64,000 bases of DNA from Lachnospiraceae bacterium (GCA_902363555.1 CABJAM010000003.1:62001-126000), one strand, 5' to 3'; positions 25,578 through 35,597 are shown, counted from the first letter of the stretch. Numbers and translations: made by a program. The notes: generated from the sequence alone by a model not told the origin.

Positions 25578-27132
25578 TGATGAGCTTTACGTTGTGCGGG
25601 CCATCAGCTCGAAAATAGACTGGAAAGAAATCGGGATCGATGAGGTATTTGTGGCGTTCAACGCCCAAAAGGCGCGGGAGATTTTTCTGAGTGAGACGGT
25701 CGATATTATTATTACGGATGTGGAAATGCCCATTGAAAGCGGGCTGGAGCTTATGGAATGGGTCCGGAGCCGGGGATTTGACACAAAGGCCATCTGCCTG
25801 ACGTGCCATGCGGATTTTGAATATGCCAAATGGGCGCTGCGCCTGGGGTTTTCCGAATATTATGTGAAGCCGGTGGATTTTGATAAGCTCAAAGCGCTGG
25901 TGGCCCATGTGGCGGAGGATATCCGAAAGGAGCAGGCGCTGCGGGAGGTTTCGGCCAGAGGTGAGCTGTGGGAGAGCAACCGGGATGTGATCGAGCGGCA
26001 TTTCTGGGAGGACGTGCTGGTTGGCAGTCTGGCGGGCCGGGCGGAGGAGATTGTCCGGGAGGCCGGGCGCAATGAGATCGTGTGCGCTTTTGATGGGCTG
26101 TATAACGTGCTCGTATTTCGCGTCCGTAAGGTGCTGGAGCGCCGGGAAGCATGGGAGAGCCAGCGCAGTCTTATGGAATTTGTAATGATAAACATCGCTG
26201 CGGAGCTTCTGGCTCCCGGGGGAAGCTGCGGAAAAACCGGCTGGCACACAGATTATCTGTGGGTCGTCACCGATGTTTGTGATGCGGACACGCTCATTTC
26301 CAAGGTGCAGGAATTTATCGATACGTGCCGCCAGACCGTAGGTGTGGGTGTGGTGGGTTATATAAAGGCGGACGGCGGGTATGCGGAAGAACTGGCGGAT
26401 ATCTACCAGTCGGCGGTCGCCGCAGATATGAAAAATGTGACCTGCTCTGAAGGCATCATGGACAGTACTACGGTAAAATCGCCGGTGCGTGTGTTTAAGG
26501 CGCATTTCAAAGATAATCTTACTCTGTGGCATGATATGCTCTCCAACGCTAATTTTGACGCTTTTTATGAAGCCTGCGCGTTGGAGCTGGCCGAAGAAAA
26601 TCTGAACCGGGAGGCGCTGATCGCCTTTATCGGAAATGTGAACCAGGCGGCGCTGACCTGGCTGTATGAGCACAATATTCCGGCAGGCGTGCTGATGGAA
26701 TCTGAGCGGCAGTATACGGTATTCTGCCGGGCGGCGGATTCGGTGGACGATACATTGGAATGGCTGCGGCAGATGATCGATGTGCTGAAAAAGCAGATTT
26801 CTGTGGTGGAGGAAGAAAATCAGACGATCAATATATTGAAAAATTATATCCGGGAGCATTTGGATGAAAAGCTGAGCCGGGAACAACTGGCGTCCATCGT
26901 TTATCTGTCGCCCGGCTATGTGACCCGGCTGTTTAAGCAGGAAACCGGTGTCAGCCTGTTTGATTATATAGTTACCTGCCGGGTGGAACGGGCCGGGGAG
27001 CTGCTTTGCCAGAAGGATATTCCGGTGGGAGATATTGCCCAGATGGTAGGGTATGATAATTTTTCCTACTTCTCGGAGCTTTTTAAAAAGCGCACCGGAC
27101 TGTCACCCAGCGATTACCGGAGGGCGCACTGA
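25558..27132 (+). CDS. YesN-like response regulator, AraC-type output
   Basis: The 524-residue protein has an N-terminal receiver with Asp54 (IIITDVEMPIESG), a long middle region and a C-terminal AraC domain (LSREQLASIVYLSPGYVTRLFKQETG, VGDIAQMVGYDNFSYFSELFKK). ATG 25558 follows AGAGGTG. With the YesM-like kinase it very probably switches on the solute-binding protein and permease genes downstream. The overlap with the kinase supports co-translation. Confidence 0.92.
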   Translation: MNLLIVDDELYVVRAISSKIDWKEIGIDEVFVAFNAQKAREIFLSETVDIIITDVEMPIESGLELMEWVRSRGFDTKAICLTCHADFEYAKWALRLGFSEYYVKPVDFDKLKALVAHVAEDIRKEQALREVSARGELWESNRDVIERHFWEDVLVGSLAGRAEEIVREAGRNEIVCAFDGLYNVLVFRVRKVLERREAWESQRSLMEFVMINIAAELLAPGGSCGKTGWHTDYLWVVTDVCDADTLISKVQEFIDTCRQTVGVGVVGYIKADGGYAEELADIYQSAVAADMKNVTCSEGIMDSTTVKSPVRVFKAHFKDNLTLWHDMLSNANFDAFYEACALELAEENLNREALIAFIGNVNQAALTWLYEHNIPAGVLMESERQYTVFCRAADSVDDTLEWLRQMIDVLKKQISVVEEENQTINILKNYIREHLDEKLSREQLASIVYLSPGYVTRLFKQETGVSLFDYIVTCRVERAGELLCQKDIPVGDIAQMVGYDNFSYFSELFKKRTGLSPSDYRRAH

Positions 27133-27227
27133 TATAAAAACGCGGACGGCTGTGGTATTTGACTGCGCAGAATTTGGTGCGTTTAACCGCAATATGTACG
27201 AATAGTGATAGTTTTATCCGGGAAATA

Positions 27228-27268
27228 GAGGTGTCTGGACAGAAAAGCTGCCGGAACACCTCTTTTTT
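27228..27268 (+). terminator. Terminator after the two-component genes
   Basis: GAGGTGT (27228-27234) pairs with ACACCTC (27256-27262), followed by six T. Confidence 0.8.
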
Positions 27269-27364
27269 GTAGTAAAAATTCCGGTAAAAGACGTTCGCAT
27301 ACTTAAAGAAATGATGAAAAATTTATACTATAATAAACCTATCAAATCCGAGGAGGTACTACTT

Positions 27365-28957
27365 ATGAAAGTAAAAAGATTATTGGCAATGGTGATTGCA
27401 CTTATTATGTGCGTTACATCTCTGGCAGCCTGTGGTGGCGATGATAAAACCGGCGGCACAAAGGATACGACGGCAGGCCAGGGAAGCGGCGGGAGCACGC
27501 AGGCGGCAGATGGGAATGTCAGCGGTGATGTGGAAACCATCGTTTTTGCCATGATGACCAGTAAAAATGCACCGGAGGGCATCCAGATGGTGGAGGATGA
27601 GATCAATAAGATCACGGAATCTAAAATTGGCGTTCATGTGAAACTGGAGCCCATCGGAATGGCCAACTATACTCAGCAGATCGGGCTTATGATGTCCGGC
27701 GGCGAGCAGATCGATATCGTGACCATGCTTGGTACATATAGTCAGATGCTTGCCAAAAATCAGTTAAAGGGCCTGAACGCGCTGCTGGATGAATATGGTC
27801 AGGGAACGAAAGAGGTTCTTGGCGTAGATTTTCTGAAATCGACCACAAGCAAAGGTGAGGTTTATGCACTTCCGTGTAATAACGGTAAAGCTGCAGTTAT
27901 GAATATTGTTATAAGAAAAGACCTGGTGGACGAGCTGGGATTGAATCTGGATGATTTAAAAGTCGCAGAGACAACCGATGAGTATTTTGAAAATATGGAT
28001 GTATTGACGGGATGGTTTGAAAAAATCCACGAGGCGCATCCGGAAATGGTATGTCTTGTACCCACTGGTCAAAATCAGATTGTGTTTAATATTCAATTAC
28101 CTTTTATGGATTATATGAACGATTATTATGGTGTTTTAACTCAGGAATCCAGCAAGACTATGAAAATTGAAGACTTTTACAGTACCGAGGAGTTTAAACG
28201 TGGATGCGAATATGCCTATGACTGGTTTCAGAAAGGATATATTTTGCAGGATGCATCCACAACGACGGAAGCTCCCAACACTTATGTACAGAGCGGACGG
28301 ACCGCGGCCTATTTTGTTGTTGGTGAGGAAGGGCAGGCTGAACAGATCACAACAGCGACCGGTGTTGAGGTCGTGGCCGTGAAGCTTGTTAAACCATATT
28401 TAACCACAACTTCCGTCAATGGTATCAGCTTCGGCATTTCCTCCACATCGGAGCATGGGGAAGCGGCCATGAAGTTCCTCAATGAAATGTATACCAATGC
28501 AGATATTGTCAATCTTCTGGACTGGGGCGTTGAGGGCGTTCACTATGAAGTTCAGGAGGACGGCACCGTGGATTTCCCGGAGGGCGTCACCGCTGAAAAT
28601 ACAACCTATGGTCTGAATCAGGACTGGATGTTCGGAAATCAGTTTTTGAGCAAGGTTTGGGGTAAGGGCCGCGATATTACCATCTATGAGCGTTTGGAAG
28701 CCAACAATAAGTCCGCTGAGTTTTCACCGGCCAACGGCTTCTCCTACGACAGCACGACGGTGCGTAGCCAGATCACAGCGCTGGAAAATGTCAGAGCTCA
28801 GTATTTGCCCGGCTTATCTACAGGAACGCTTGCACCGTCAGAAATCGACAATTTTGTTGCTGCATTAGAATCCGCAGGTTTAAATGATGTTATTACAGAA
28901 AAGCAGAACCAGCTCAATGCCTGGATGGCAGAGAACAATATTGAAGCAGGCAAATAA
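27365..28957 (+). CDS. Lipoprotein extracellular solute-binding protein, CUT1 sugar ABC importer
   Basis: The 530-residue protein begins with a lipoprotein signal ending SLAAC, then a family-1 solute-binding domain. The C-terminal block (VRAQYLPGLSTG, then KQNQLNAWMAEN) matches the DUF3502-type end of LipO/LplA-like proteins that bind oligosaccharides. ATG 27365 follows GAGGAGG. It sits first in an operon with two permeases and a glycosidase and is probably under control of the YesM/YesN pair. Confidence 0.92.
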   Translation: MKVKRLLAMVIALIMCVTSLAACGGDDKTGGTKDTTAGQGSGGSTQAADGNVSGDVETIVFAMMTSKNAPEGIQMVEDEINKITESKIGVHVKLEPIGMANYTQQIGLMMSGGEQIDIVTMLGTYSQMLAKNQLKGLNALLDEYGQGTKEVLGVDFLKSTTSKGEVYALPCNNGKAAVMNIVIRKDLVDELGLNLDDLKVAETTDEYFENMDVLTGWFEKIHEAHPEMVCLVPTGQNQIVFNIQLPFMDYMNDYYGVLTQESSKTMKIEDFYSTEEFKRGCEYAYDWFQKGYILQDASTTTEAPNTYVQSGRTAAYFVVGEEGQAEQITTATGVEVVAVKLVKPYLTTTSVNGISFGISSTSEHGEAAMKFLNEMYTNADIVNLLDWGVEGVHYEVQEDGTVDFPEGVTAENTTYGLNQDWMFGNQFLSKVWGKGRDITIYERLEANNKSAEFSPANGFSYDSTTVRSQITALENVRAQYLPGLSTGTLAPSEIDNFVAALESAGLNDVITEKQNQLNAWMAENNIEAGK

Positions 28958-28988
28958 TACGCCGCAGATCAGGAAAGAGGTGCGACCG

Positions 28989-29915
28989 ATGGAGGAAAAG
29001 AAGGCTAAGCGCAAGGGCATAAACCGCATGCAGCTTCCGCTGTATATTATGACCATTCCCGGCGTCATATATCTGCTCATCAATAACTATGGGCCGATGT
29101 TTGGATTGTTTATCGCCTTTAAAAATATTGATTACAGCAAAGGAATCTGGGGCAGTGACTGGGTAGGCTTTGAGAACTTTACATATTTATTTAAAACCGA
29201 TGCGGCATTTATTATGACAAGAAATACGATCCTCTATAATCTGGTGTTCATAGCTCTTGGAATGTTTTGCGGCGTTACGGTGGGGATTCTGCTCAGTGAG
29301 CTTCGGGGCAAGATCCGTTCCAGAGTCTACCAGACACTTATATTGCTGCCTTACTTATTATCATGGGTTATCGTGGCCTACATCGGCTATGCATTTTTCA
29401 GCTCGGATACCGGTATGATCAACGGGCTTTTAGGGAGACTGGGCATCAGCCCCGTCTCCTGGTACGCCACACCGGCGGCCTGGCCGTTTATACTGACTTT
29501 TGTGAATATATGGAAGGGCATCGGCTACTCAGCCATTGTTTATCTGGCGACGATCATCGGTATCGACCGGACGCTTTACGAATCGGCCATGGTGGACGGA
29601 GCGACGAAGTGGCAGCAGATTAAAAGCATTACCCTGCCGCTTCTTAAGCCGACCATTATCATGCTTGTGATTATGAATGTGGGCCGTATGTTTTATTCGG
29701 ATTTCGGGCTGTTTTACCAGCTTCCTATGAACGCTGGTGCGCTGTACAATACCACACAGACCATTGACACCTATGTTTACCGCGGTTTAATGCAGCTTAA
29801 TGATATCAGTATGGCGTCGGCCGCAGGCTTTTACCAGTCCATCGTCGGTTTTATTCTTGTTCTGACTGCCAATGGTATCGTACGCAGGGTCAGCGCGGAA
29901 AACGCATTATTTTAG
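28989..29915 (+). CDS. Sugar ABC transporter permease, LplB-like
   Basis: The 308-residue protein has six membrane segments and the inner-membrane EAA-type loop ESAMVDGATKWQQIKSITLPLLKPT that contacts the ATPase. N-terminal PLYIMTIPGVIYLLINNYGPMFGL matches the LplB group. ATG 28989 follows AAAGAGGTG. No ATPase gene is in the operon, so a shared MsmK-like ATPase elsewhere is expected. Confidence 0.92.
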   Translation: MEEKKAKRKGINRMQLPLYIMTIPGVIYLLINNYGPMFGLFIAFKNIDYSKGIWGSDWVGFENFTYLFKTDAAFIMTRNTILYNLVFIALGMFCGVTVGILLSELRGKIRSRVYQTLILLPYLLSWVIVAYIGYAFFSSDTGMINGLLGRLGISPVSWYATPAAWPFILTFVNIWKGIGYSAIVYLATIIGIDRTLYESAMVDGATKWQQIKSITLPLLKPTIIMLVIMNVGRMFYSDFGLFYQLPMNAGALYNTTQTIDTYVYRGLMQLNDISMASAAGFYQSIVGFILVLTANGIVRRVSAENALF

Positions 29916-29927
29916 GAGGGCAGTATC

Positions 29928-30821
29928 ATGGGAATAAAAAGTAAAAGTGAAAATCGTTTTCAGATTTTGATCAATGTGGTTATGATTATCCTGTCCTTAT
30001 GTGCCATCCTACCCATTATCCTGCTGTTTACCAGCTCGCTGACCGATGAAAAGGAGCTGATCCTTTCAGGCTATTCCTTTTTGCCAAAGAAGCTCAGTCT
30101 GGATTCCTATGCGTATCTGTTTACCAAGGGTACGGATATCGCCAGAGCTTACGGGATCACCTTATTGATCACGGCTGTCGGTACGATCCTGAGCCTGATC
30201 ATTACGCCATTGCTGGCCTACCCCATTTCCAGACGGGATTTTAAGGCGAGAAATGTCTACGCGTTTTTCGTATTCTTTACCATGCTGTTTAATGGCGGTA
30301 TCGTGCCCAGTTACATTATGTGGACCCAGATTTTTCATTTGAAAAATAATCTGCTGGCGCTGATCATTCCCGGGCTTTTAATGAATGGTTTTAATGTCAT
30401 TTTGATGAAGAACTATTTCAGCCAGAACATCCCTATGGAGCTTTTGGAGGCGGCCCGGATGGATGGGGCCGGAGAGTTTAAAATCTTTTATAAAATCGTT
30501 CTCAGCCTGTCACTGCCCATTATGGCCACGGTTGGCCTGTTTGTGGGGATCGCTTACTGGAATGACTGGACCAACGGTCTGTATTACATTACGAAAACCC
30601 AGCTTTACAGTCTGCAAAATCTTTTAAACCGGATCTTGCAGGATGTGCAGTTCCTGGCGTCCAGCTCCGAGGCGTCGCAGCACGCCACCATGGTGGAGAT
30701 GCCGGCGGTGGGTATCCGGATGGCCATCTCAGTGGTGGGTATTGTACCTATTCTGGCACTGTATCCGTTTTTCCAGAAATACTTTGTTAAGGGTATTACG
30801 ATCGGAGCTGTTAAGGGTTAA
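29928..30821 (+). CDS. Sugar ABC transporter permease, LplC-like
   Basis: The 297-residue protein is the second permease, with six membrane segments, the loop LEAARMDGAGEFKIFYKIVLSLSLP and the C-terminal end FQKYFVKGITIGAVKG typical of LplC/YtcP proteins. AGGAGGG precedes the ATG 12 bases after the first permease gene. Confidence 0.93.
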   Translation: MGIKSKSENRFQILINVVMIILSLCAILPIILLFTSSLTDEKELILSGYSFLPKKLSLDSYAYLFTKGTDIARAYGITLLITAVGTILSLIITPLLAYPISRRDFKARNVYAFFVFFTMLFNGGIVPSYIMWTQIFHLKNNLLALIIPGLLMNGFNVILMKNYFSQNIPMELLEAARMDGAGEFKIFYKIVLSLSLPIMATVGLFVGIAYWNDWTNGLYYITKTQLYSLQNLLNRILQDVQFLASSSEASQHATMVEMPAVGIRMAISVVGIVPILALYPFFQKYFVKGITIGAVKG

Positions 30822-30839
30822 ATAAAAACGGAGAATGGC

Positions 30840-30877
30840 GGCCCGGCGCATCCCTTGGGATGGATCGGGCCTGTTTT
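30840..30877 (+). terminator. Terminator-like hairpin after the permeases
   Basis: GGCCCG (30840-30845) pairs with CGGGCC (30866-30871) and an inner CATCCC-TT-GGGATG stem is inside; TGTTTT follows. It may partly reduce transcription into the glycosidase gene. Confidence 0.65.
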
Positions 30878-30905
30878 GCAAATCCGGCCAATATGCCGGG
30901 AAAAA

Positions 30906-30933
30906 GTAACAATTCGGCTCTTATGAACTGTTA
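30906..30933. repeat. Dispersed GTAACC-type palindrome
   Basis: GTAACAATTC pairs imperfectly with GAACTGTTAT across about 8 bases, between the permease and glycosidase genes. Confidence 0.5.
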
Positions 30934-30985
30934 TGGGAAAATAGATTGTTACGGGAAAATATAGATAAGTGGAGGTTTGATAATT

Positions 30986-33301
30986 ATGGATATACCTTAT
31001 ACAAATTGGATATGGACGCCGGAATGGACCGGTCAATGGGATGAGAATCCAGCATTTGTATACTTTAGAAAAACATTTGAATGGAGTGGCGAGGTGCCGG
31101 TAAACATTGATATTTCTGCGGATTCACGCTACAAGCTCTATGTCAATGGAAGCTTTGTCCACTGCGGCCCACGCAAGGGCGACGCCAAGGTCTGGTATTG
31201 TGATACGTTAGATATAGCGCCTTATCTTGTCAATGGTAAAAATGTTCTGGCCGTCGAGGTGCTGCGCTATCCGCTGGCCCACCGTAAAGGAAATCATGGA
31301 ATATGGCGCACGGAAACGCCGGGGCTGTATGTGAACGGGGGCGCCTGCGCTGACGCTGGCGCCGCTGCCGAGCACGGAAACGCCAACGCGGGCAGCAAAG
31401 CTGCCGTGGGCGGTGCCGCCACCGGAATACAACTGTCCGCGGATCAGACGTGGAAGGTGAAAATTAATCCATGTGTACAGATTGTTTCAGAAAACCCGTA
31501 TTTTGCGCCGCTCCAGATTCTTGAAAAGGCTGCCGGAAATCCGGAACTGGCTGGGTGGATGACGCCGGACTATGATGACAGCGGATGGGCGGATGCCACG
31601 GCTTATATGAGCTTTTTTATGCCAAAGGCGGTGAGCCCGGGAAATCTGCTGCCGCGGCCCATTCCGCTGATGAAAAATACATCCAGAAAGTTTAAAGGTG
31701 TCTACTGCGTCCGTGAGAGCAAGGCAGGCAAAGCGGCCTGGGATGAAATGCTTAAATGTGATATGGAAAAAAACGGCGGCGCGTTGCAGATTGCTCCGAA
31801 CAGCCTTGAAATCGTGGAGATTGATGCCGGAGAGCTGACCACCGGCTATCTAAAGCTGGCATTATCCGCCGGTGCCGGTGCACATATTAATCTATTGACT
31901 TCCGAATGTTACGCATATCCGCCCAAAACGGATCATCCGATGGCCCTGCCCCAAAAAGGCGACCGGACAGACTGTGTGAACGGAAAATTATATGGCTTCA
32001 CGGATACCTATACCCCTGCCGGTTATGGCAGCGGCCAGCGGCCGGAAATCTACGAGCCCTATTGGTTTCGCACCTTCCGCTACATTCAGCTTGATATAAC
32101 CACCGCCGATGAACCGCTGATCATCCATAGCTTTGACTATATAGAAACCGGTTATCCACTGGAGGTAAAAACAAAGCTTGAAACAAGCGATCCGGTGATG
32201 AATGACATATGGGATTTGAGCCTGCGCACATTAAAGCGCTGCATGCACGAGACGTACGAGGATTGTCCGTTTTATGAGCAGCTTCAGTATGCCATGGACA
32301 CCCGGTCACAGATACTGTACACATACAGTGTATCCGGCGACGACCGGCTGGCCAGACAGTGCATCGATGACTTCCACCGCAGCGTGCGCTATGACGGGCT
32401 GATCAACTGCAGCTATCCAAGCTATGGCCCCAATGTGATCCCCGGATTTTCCATTTACTATATACTGATGATTTATGACCATATGATGTATTTTGCCGAT
32501 AAAGAGCTGATTCGCAGATATATGCCTACGGTGGAAGGGATTTTGGACTTTTTCCGGAGAAATCTCAATGAACAGGGGCTTGTGGGCAAGATTGGCGGGC
32601 TCAATGGACGTGACCGCTATTGGTCCTTTATCGACTGGACGCCTCAGTGGGATGAAACGTCGGGCGTTCCCACAGCCACCCTTACAGGGCCGATTACCAT
32701 GGAAAGCTTTCTGTATGCATACGGCTTGCAGCATGCCGCAAAGATGATGGCGTTTATCGGGCGTTATGAGGATGCCGCTATGTATACGGCCCAGGCGGAC
32801 GATGTCCTGGCAGCCATCAAGGCTTATTGTCTCGGTGAAAATGGTCTTTATCAGGATGGCCCGGGGATTGAAGATTACAGTCAGCATTGTCAGGTGTTTG
32901 CCGTACTTACCGGTGCGGAAAGTGGCGAGAATGCCCGTCGGCTGATGCTTGAGGTGTTACCGGAAGATAAGCCCTACGCCCGATGCTCCGTGGCCATGGC
33001 CTTTTATCTGTTCCGTGCTTTGGAAAAGGCAGGACTTTATGAGATGACCGGTCCGCTGTGGGAGCCATGGCGGCGCATGGTTAAAAACCATCTGACCACA
33101 TCGGTGGAGGATGAGGTGAACAGCCGCAGCGACTGTCACGCCTGGGGGGCTTTGGCACTGTATGAACTGCCAGCCGTCCTGCTTGGAATCCGGCCGGAAA
33201 AGCCGGGCTTTGAAGATTTCCGCCAGACGCCGGTCAAAGGAACTTTGGAATGGGTGAAAGGGGATGTGGTGACGCCTTTTGGAAAATTGAGCGTAGAATA
33301 A
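30986..33301 (+). CDS. Alpha-L-rhamnosidase-like glycoside hydrolase (GH78-like)
   Basis: The 771-residue protein has an N-terminal beta domain (VYFRKTFEW, YKLYVNGSFVHCGPRKG), a middle beta domain and an (alpha/alpha)6 catalytic barrel with YEDCPFYEQLQYAMDTRSQ, the variant of the GH78 DCPxRxE-type motif with acidic residues, then RYWSFIDWTPQWDE and SDCHAWGALALYELP. No signal peptide is seen, so it probably acts in the cytoplasm on imported rhamnose-containing oligosaccharides. An Ala/Gly-rich low-complexity stretch lies at about residues 117-148. ATG 30986 follows GGAGG. Confidence 0.85.
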   Translation: MDIPYTNWIWTPEWTGQWDENPAFVYFRKTFEWSGEVPVNIDISADSRYKLYVNGSFVHCGPRKGDAKVWYCDTLDIAPYLVNGKNVLAVEVLRYPLAHRKGNHGIWRTETPGLYVNGGACADAGAAAEHGNANAGSKAAVGGAATGIQLSADQTWKVKINPCVQIVSENPYFAPLQILEKAAGNPELAGWMTPDYDDSGWADATAYMSFFMPKAVSPGNLLPRPIPLMKNTSRKFKGVYCVRESKAGKAAWDEMLKCDMEKNGGALQIAPNSLEIVEIDAGELTTGYLKLALSAGAGAHINLLTSECYAYPPKTDHPMALPQKGDRTDCVNGKLYGFTDTYTPAGYGSGQRPEIYEPYWFRTFRYIQLDITTADEPLIIHSFDYIETGYPLEVKTKLETSDPVMNDIWDLSLRTLKRCMHETYEDCPFYEQLQYAMDTRSQILYTYSVSGDDRLARQCIDDFHRSVRYDGLINCSYPSYGPNVIPGFSIYYILMIYDHMMYFADKELIRRYMPTVEGILDFFRRNLNEQGLVGKIGGLNGRDRYWSFIDWTPQWDETSGVPTATLTGPITMESFLYAYGLQHAAKMMAFIGRYEDAAMYTAQADDVLAAIKAYCLGENGLYQDGPGIEDYSQHCQVFAVLTGAESGENARRLMLEVLPEDKPYARCSVAMAFYLFRALEKAGLYEMTGPLWEPWRRMVKNHLTTSVEDEVNSRSDCHAWGALALYELPAVLLGIRPEKPGFEDFRQTPVKGTLEWVKGDVVTPFGKLSVE

Positions 33302-33319
33302 AGTTATAAGTTTTTAAAT

Positions 33320-33400
33320 AAAGTCTGTACAAAATGAAAAGGGAACTGCTGCAATGTGCGGGCAGGCTGTCTGCATTCCTTTTTATCTTGTGCAGACTTT
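33320..33400 (+). terminator. Long stem-loop after the glycosidase
   Basis: AAAGTCTGTACAA (33320-33332) pairs with TTGTGCAGACTTT (ending 33400) with one G-U pair; AAAAGG and CCTTTT continue the stem. A T-rich tract follows. Probably the operon's terminator. Confidence 0.6.
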
Positions 33401-33523
33401 GCTTTTATCTTTTATTTTGAAGATTTGTGTTGCTTATTATTTCTAAAGCACATTAGAGCGTGTTTGCTGTCGGGTTCGGTTTAGATAGATTTTATCAATA
33501 AGCCATTTTTTCCCATTTTTAAA

Positions 33524-33576
33524 TTGACAATGTATATTGTGTTGGATATAATCCTTAATGGTTAGCAATAACTAAC
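33524..33576 (+). promoter_or_regulatory. Consensus promoter and operator of the nitrogenase-like operon
   Basis: TTGACA (33524-33529) and TATAAT (33547-33552) are 17 bases apart, both perfect. Just past the likely start site is GTTAG-N6-CTAAC (33561-33576), reminiscent of DtxR/MntR-type metal-repressor sites. Repression by a metal-loaded regulator is inference. Confidence 0.75.
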
Positions 33577-33615
33577 TTGACATGATTGTAATGAGAGAGG
33601 ATGACTGGAACAACG

Positions 33616-34365
33616 ATGAAGAAAATTGCGATTTATGGAAAGGGTGGTATCGGCAAGTCCACCACCACCTCCAATGTATCTGCGGCTTTGGCCCGCCTGG
33701 GTTATAAAGTTATGCAGATCGGATGCGACCCGAAGGCGGATTCTACGAAAAACCTGATGCGCGGTAAGCGGATTCCCACGGTACTGGACCAGATCCGGGA
33801 AAAAGGTGACGACCTGAAGGTTGAGGATATTGTTTTTGAAGGCTATCACGGTATTTTATGCGTAGAGTCCGGTGGACCTACACCGGGAGTCGGATGTGCC
33901 GGCCGCGGGATTATCACGGCTTTTGAAAAGCTGGAGGAATTAAAAGCCTATGAAATTTTTAAACCGGATGTGGTTTTATATGATGTGTTGGGGGACGTGG
34001 TGTGCGGCGGCTTTGCCATGCCTATCCGGGGCGGTTACGCACAGGATGTATATATTGTTTCTTCCGGTGAGATGATGAGCTTGTATGCGGCCAATAATAT
34101 TGCCGCAGCTATTAAAAATTTTGGAACACGAGGCTATGCTAAGCTAAAGGGCCTGATATTAAATTCCAAAAACCTGGAAAATGAACGGGAGATCGTAGAA
34201 AAGGCCTGTGAGGAAATTGGAACACAGATTGTCGAGGTCATTCCCAGATGCGCCGATATCCAATTTTCCGAAAATCAAGGCTGCACCGTATTTGAAGCGA
34301 TGGAAGCATCGCAGATGAAGGAGCCTTATAAGCACCTGGCCGCGCAGATGGTGACCGGAGTGTAA
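33616..34365 (+). CDS. NifH-like nitrogenase reductase (iron protein homologue)
   Basis: This 249-residue ATPase carries the full NifH/BchL signature: P-loop GKGGIGKST (8-16), both 4Fe-4S ligands Cys94 (PGVGCAGRG) and Cys130 (GDVVCGGFAMPIR), and SSGEMMSLYAANNI. Arg97, next to the cluster, is conserved. In the family it transfers electrons one at a time, with ATP hydrolysis, to a NifDK-type partner. Partners are encoded at 37570 and 38874. I prefer ATG 33616 (MKKIAIYGKGG) by family comparison; ATG 33601 abuts the GAGAGG. No nifB, nifE/N or nifV is nearby, so true nitrogen fixation is unlikely. Confidence 0.93.
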   Translation: MKKIAIYGKGGIGKSTTTSNVSAALARLGYKVMQIGCDPKADSTKNLMRGKRIPTVLDQIREKGDDLKVEDIVFEGYHGILCVESGGPTPGVGCAGRGIITAFEKLEELKAYEIFKPDVVLYDVLGDVVCGGFAMPIRGGYAQDVYIVSSGEMMSLYAANNIAAAIKNFGTRGYAKLKGLILNSKNLENEREIVEKACEEIGTQIVEVIPRCADIQFSENQGCTVFEAMEASQMKEPYKHLAAQMVTGV

Positions 34366-34448
34366 TGGGGGAATTGCTGGGAACGTACAGTTGTTCAACC
34401 ATCAATAGGAACATGCAGACGAAAATATAAAAAGCATAGGAGATTAAA

Positions 34449-35597
34449 ATGAAAAAGAAAATTGCATTATTCTGTAGCATTTTAGCCATAAGTGTTCTGG
34501 CAGCGGCATGTGGCAATGCTGACGAACAAAGTAACACAAGTTCAAAAGCAGACAGCAGTGAAGTCAAGGCAACGGATACCGGCAGCAGCGATACATCTAC
34601 AACAATCGGAGAAACAGGCGTGTCAAAGGAAGATGCTTCCGAGACAGGCGCAGGAGAAAGCCAAATGGCCGGAAGCGTGATACTTCCGTACTCTGCAGCA
34701 GCTCAGGAGCAATACGGCCTGCCCGCGGAATTTACCCTGGATCATATGCCGGAGCGCCTTATTGTTATGACCATGGGGCCCACAGAGATTTTACATGAGC
34801 TGGGCGTGGAGATGATCGCCGTACCGGACATTATCGATGAGAGCCAGGAATGGGCGCAGGATTTGGATGCCCAGCGGCTGCCATTTACGGCAAAGACGAT
34901 GGACACGGAGAGCATTGTGGCGCTGAAGCCTGATATGATTATCATGTCTGCGGGCAAAAAGGAGGCCTATGGTGATTTCCTTGAATCTCAGGGAATCCCG
35001 GTATACTATACGGTCAGCGCATCTATGGATGGCGGCGCCATTGACAGTGTTAAGGAGGAGGTCCGCATGTATGGCAATGGTTTTGGCCGCACAGAGGAGC
35101 TCGCGGTACTGATGAATCGCTTTGATCAGTTGGAAGCCTCTATTGACGCCTGGAAACAGGAGCACGCAAATATTGCCGGACAGAAGATGATGATTCTCCT
35201 GGAGTGCCCGTTTACATATACAAATACAAGCAGCACCACATTGGGCGGTATGCTCAGGGAGCTGGGCTATGAAAATATGGCCGACAGCATTGAGGGGCTG
35301 GAAAGCGTCATGGGAACAAGTACATTACAGATCAGCAGCGAGGTGATTGTGGAGCAGAATCCGCCGCTGATCATTGCCCAGCCCGCCGGTGTAGGTGCCG
35401 GTATTAGTATTACCTCCGAGGAATACAAAACCAACCTGGAAGCAGAGTACGCCAAGGATCCGCAGGTGTGGGAGTCCATTGAGGCTGTTAAAAATGATAA
35501 GGTGCTCTATCTCGGCACGGATGCTTATCCGGGAACGACCGGACTTGGAATTTTTAAATGCTATGAATATCTGATGGAAGCGCTTCCGAAGCTGTAA
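34449..35597 (+). CDS. Lipoprotein substrate-binding protein, siderophore/heme/cobalamin type
   Basis: The 382-residue protein has a lipoprotein signal ending LAAAC (Cys21), a Ser/Thr-rich linker of about 50 residues and a class-III binding domain (FhuD/BtuF type): RLIVMTMGPTEILHELGVEMIAVP, IVALKPDMIIMS and KNDKVLYLG. Such proteins bind iron complexes, heme or cobamides outside the cell. TAGGAGA precedes the ATG. It lies between nifH-like and permease genes on the same strand, so its ligand is probably related to the reductase's substrate or cofactor. Confidence 0.9.
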   Translation: MKKKIALFCSILAISVLAAACGNADEQSNTSSKADSSEVKATDTGSSDTSTTIGETGVSKEDASETGAGESQMAGSVILPYSAAAQEQYGLPAEFTLDHMPERLIVMTMGPTEILHELGVEMIAVPDIIDESQEWAQDLDAQRLPFTAKTMDTESIVALKPDMIIMSAGKKEAYGDFLESQGIPVYYTVSASMDGGAIDSVKEEVRMYGNGFGRTEELAVLMNRFDQLEASIDAWKQEHANIAGQKMMILLECPFTYTNTSSTTLGGMLRELGYENMADSIEGLESVMGTSTLQISSEVIVEQNPPLIIAQPAGVGAGISITSEEYKTNLEAEYAKDPQVWESIEAVKNDKVLYLGTDAYPGTTGLGIFKCYEYLMEALPKL

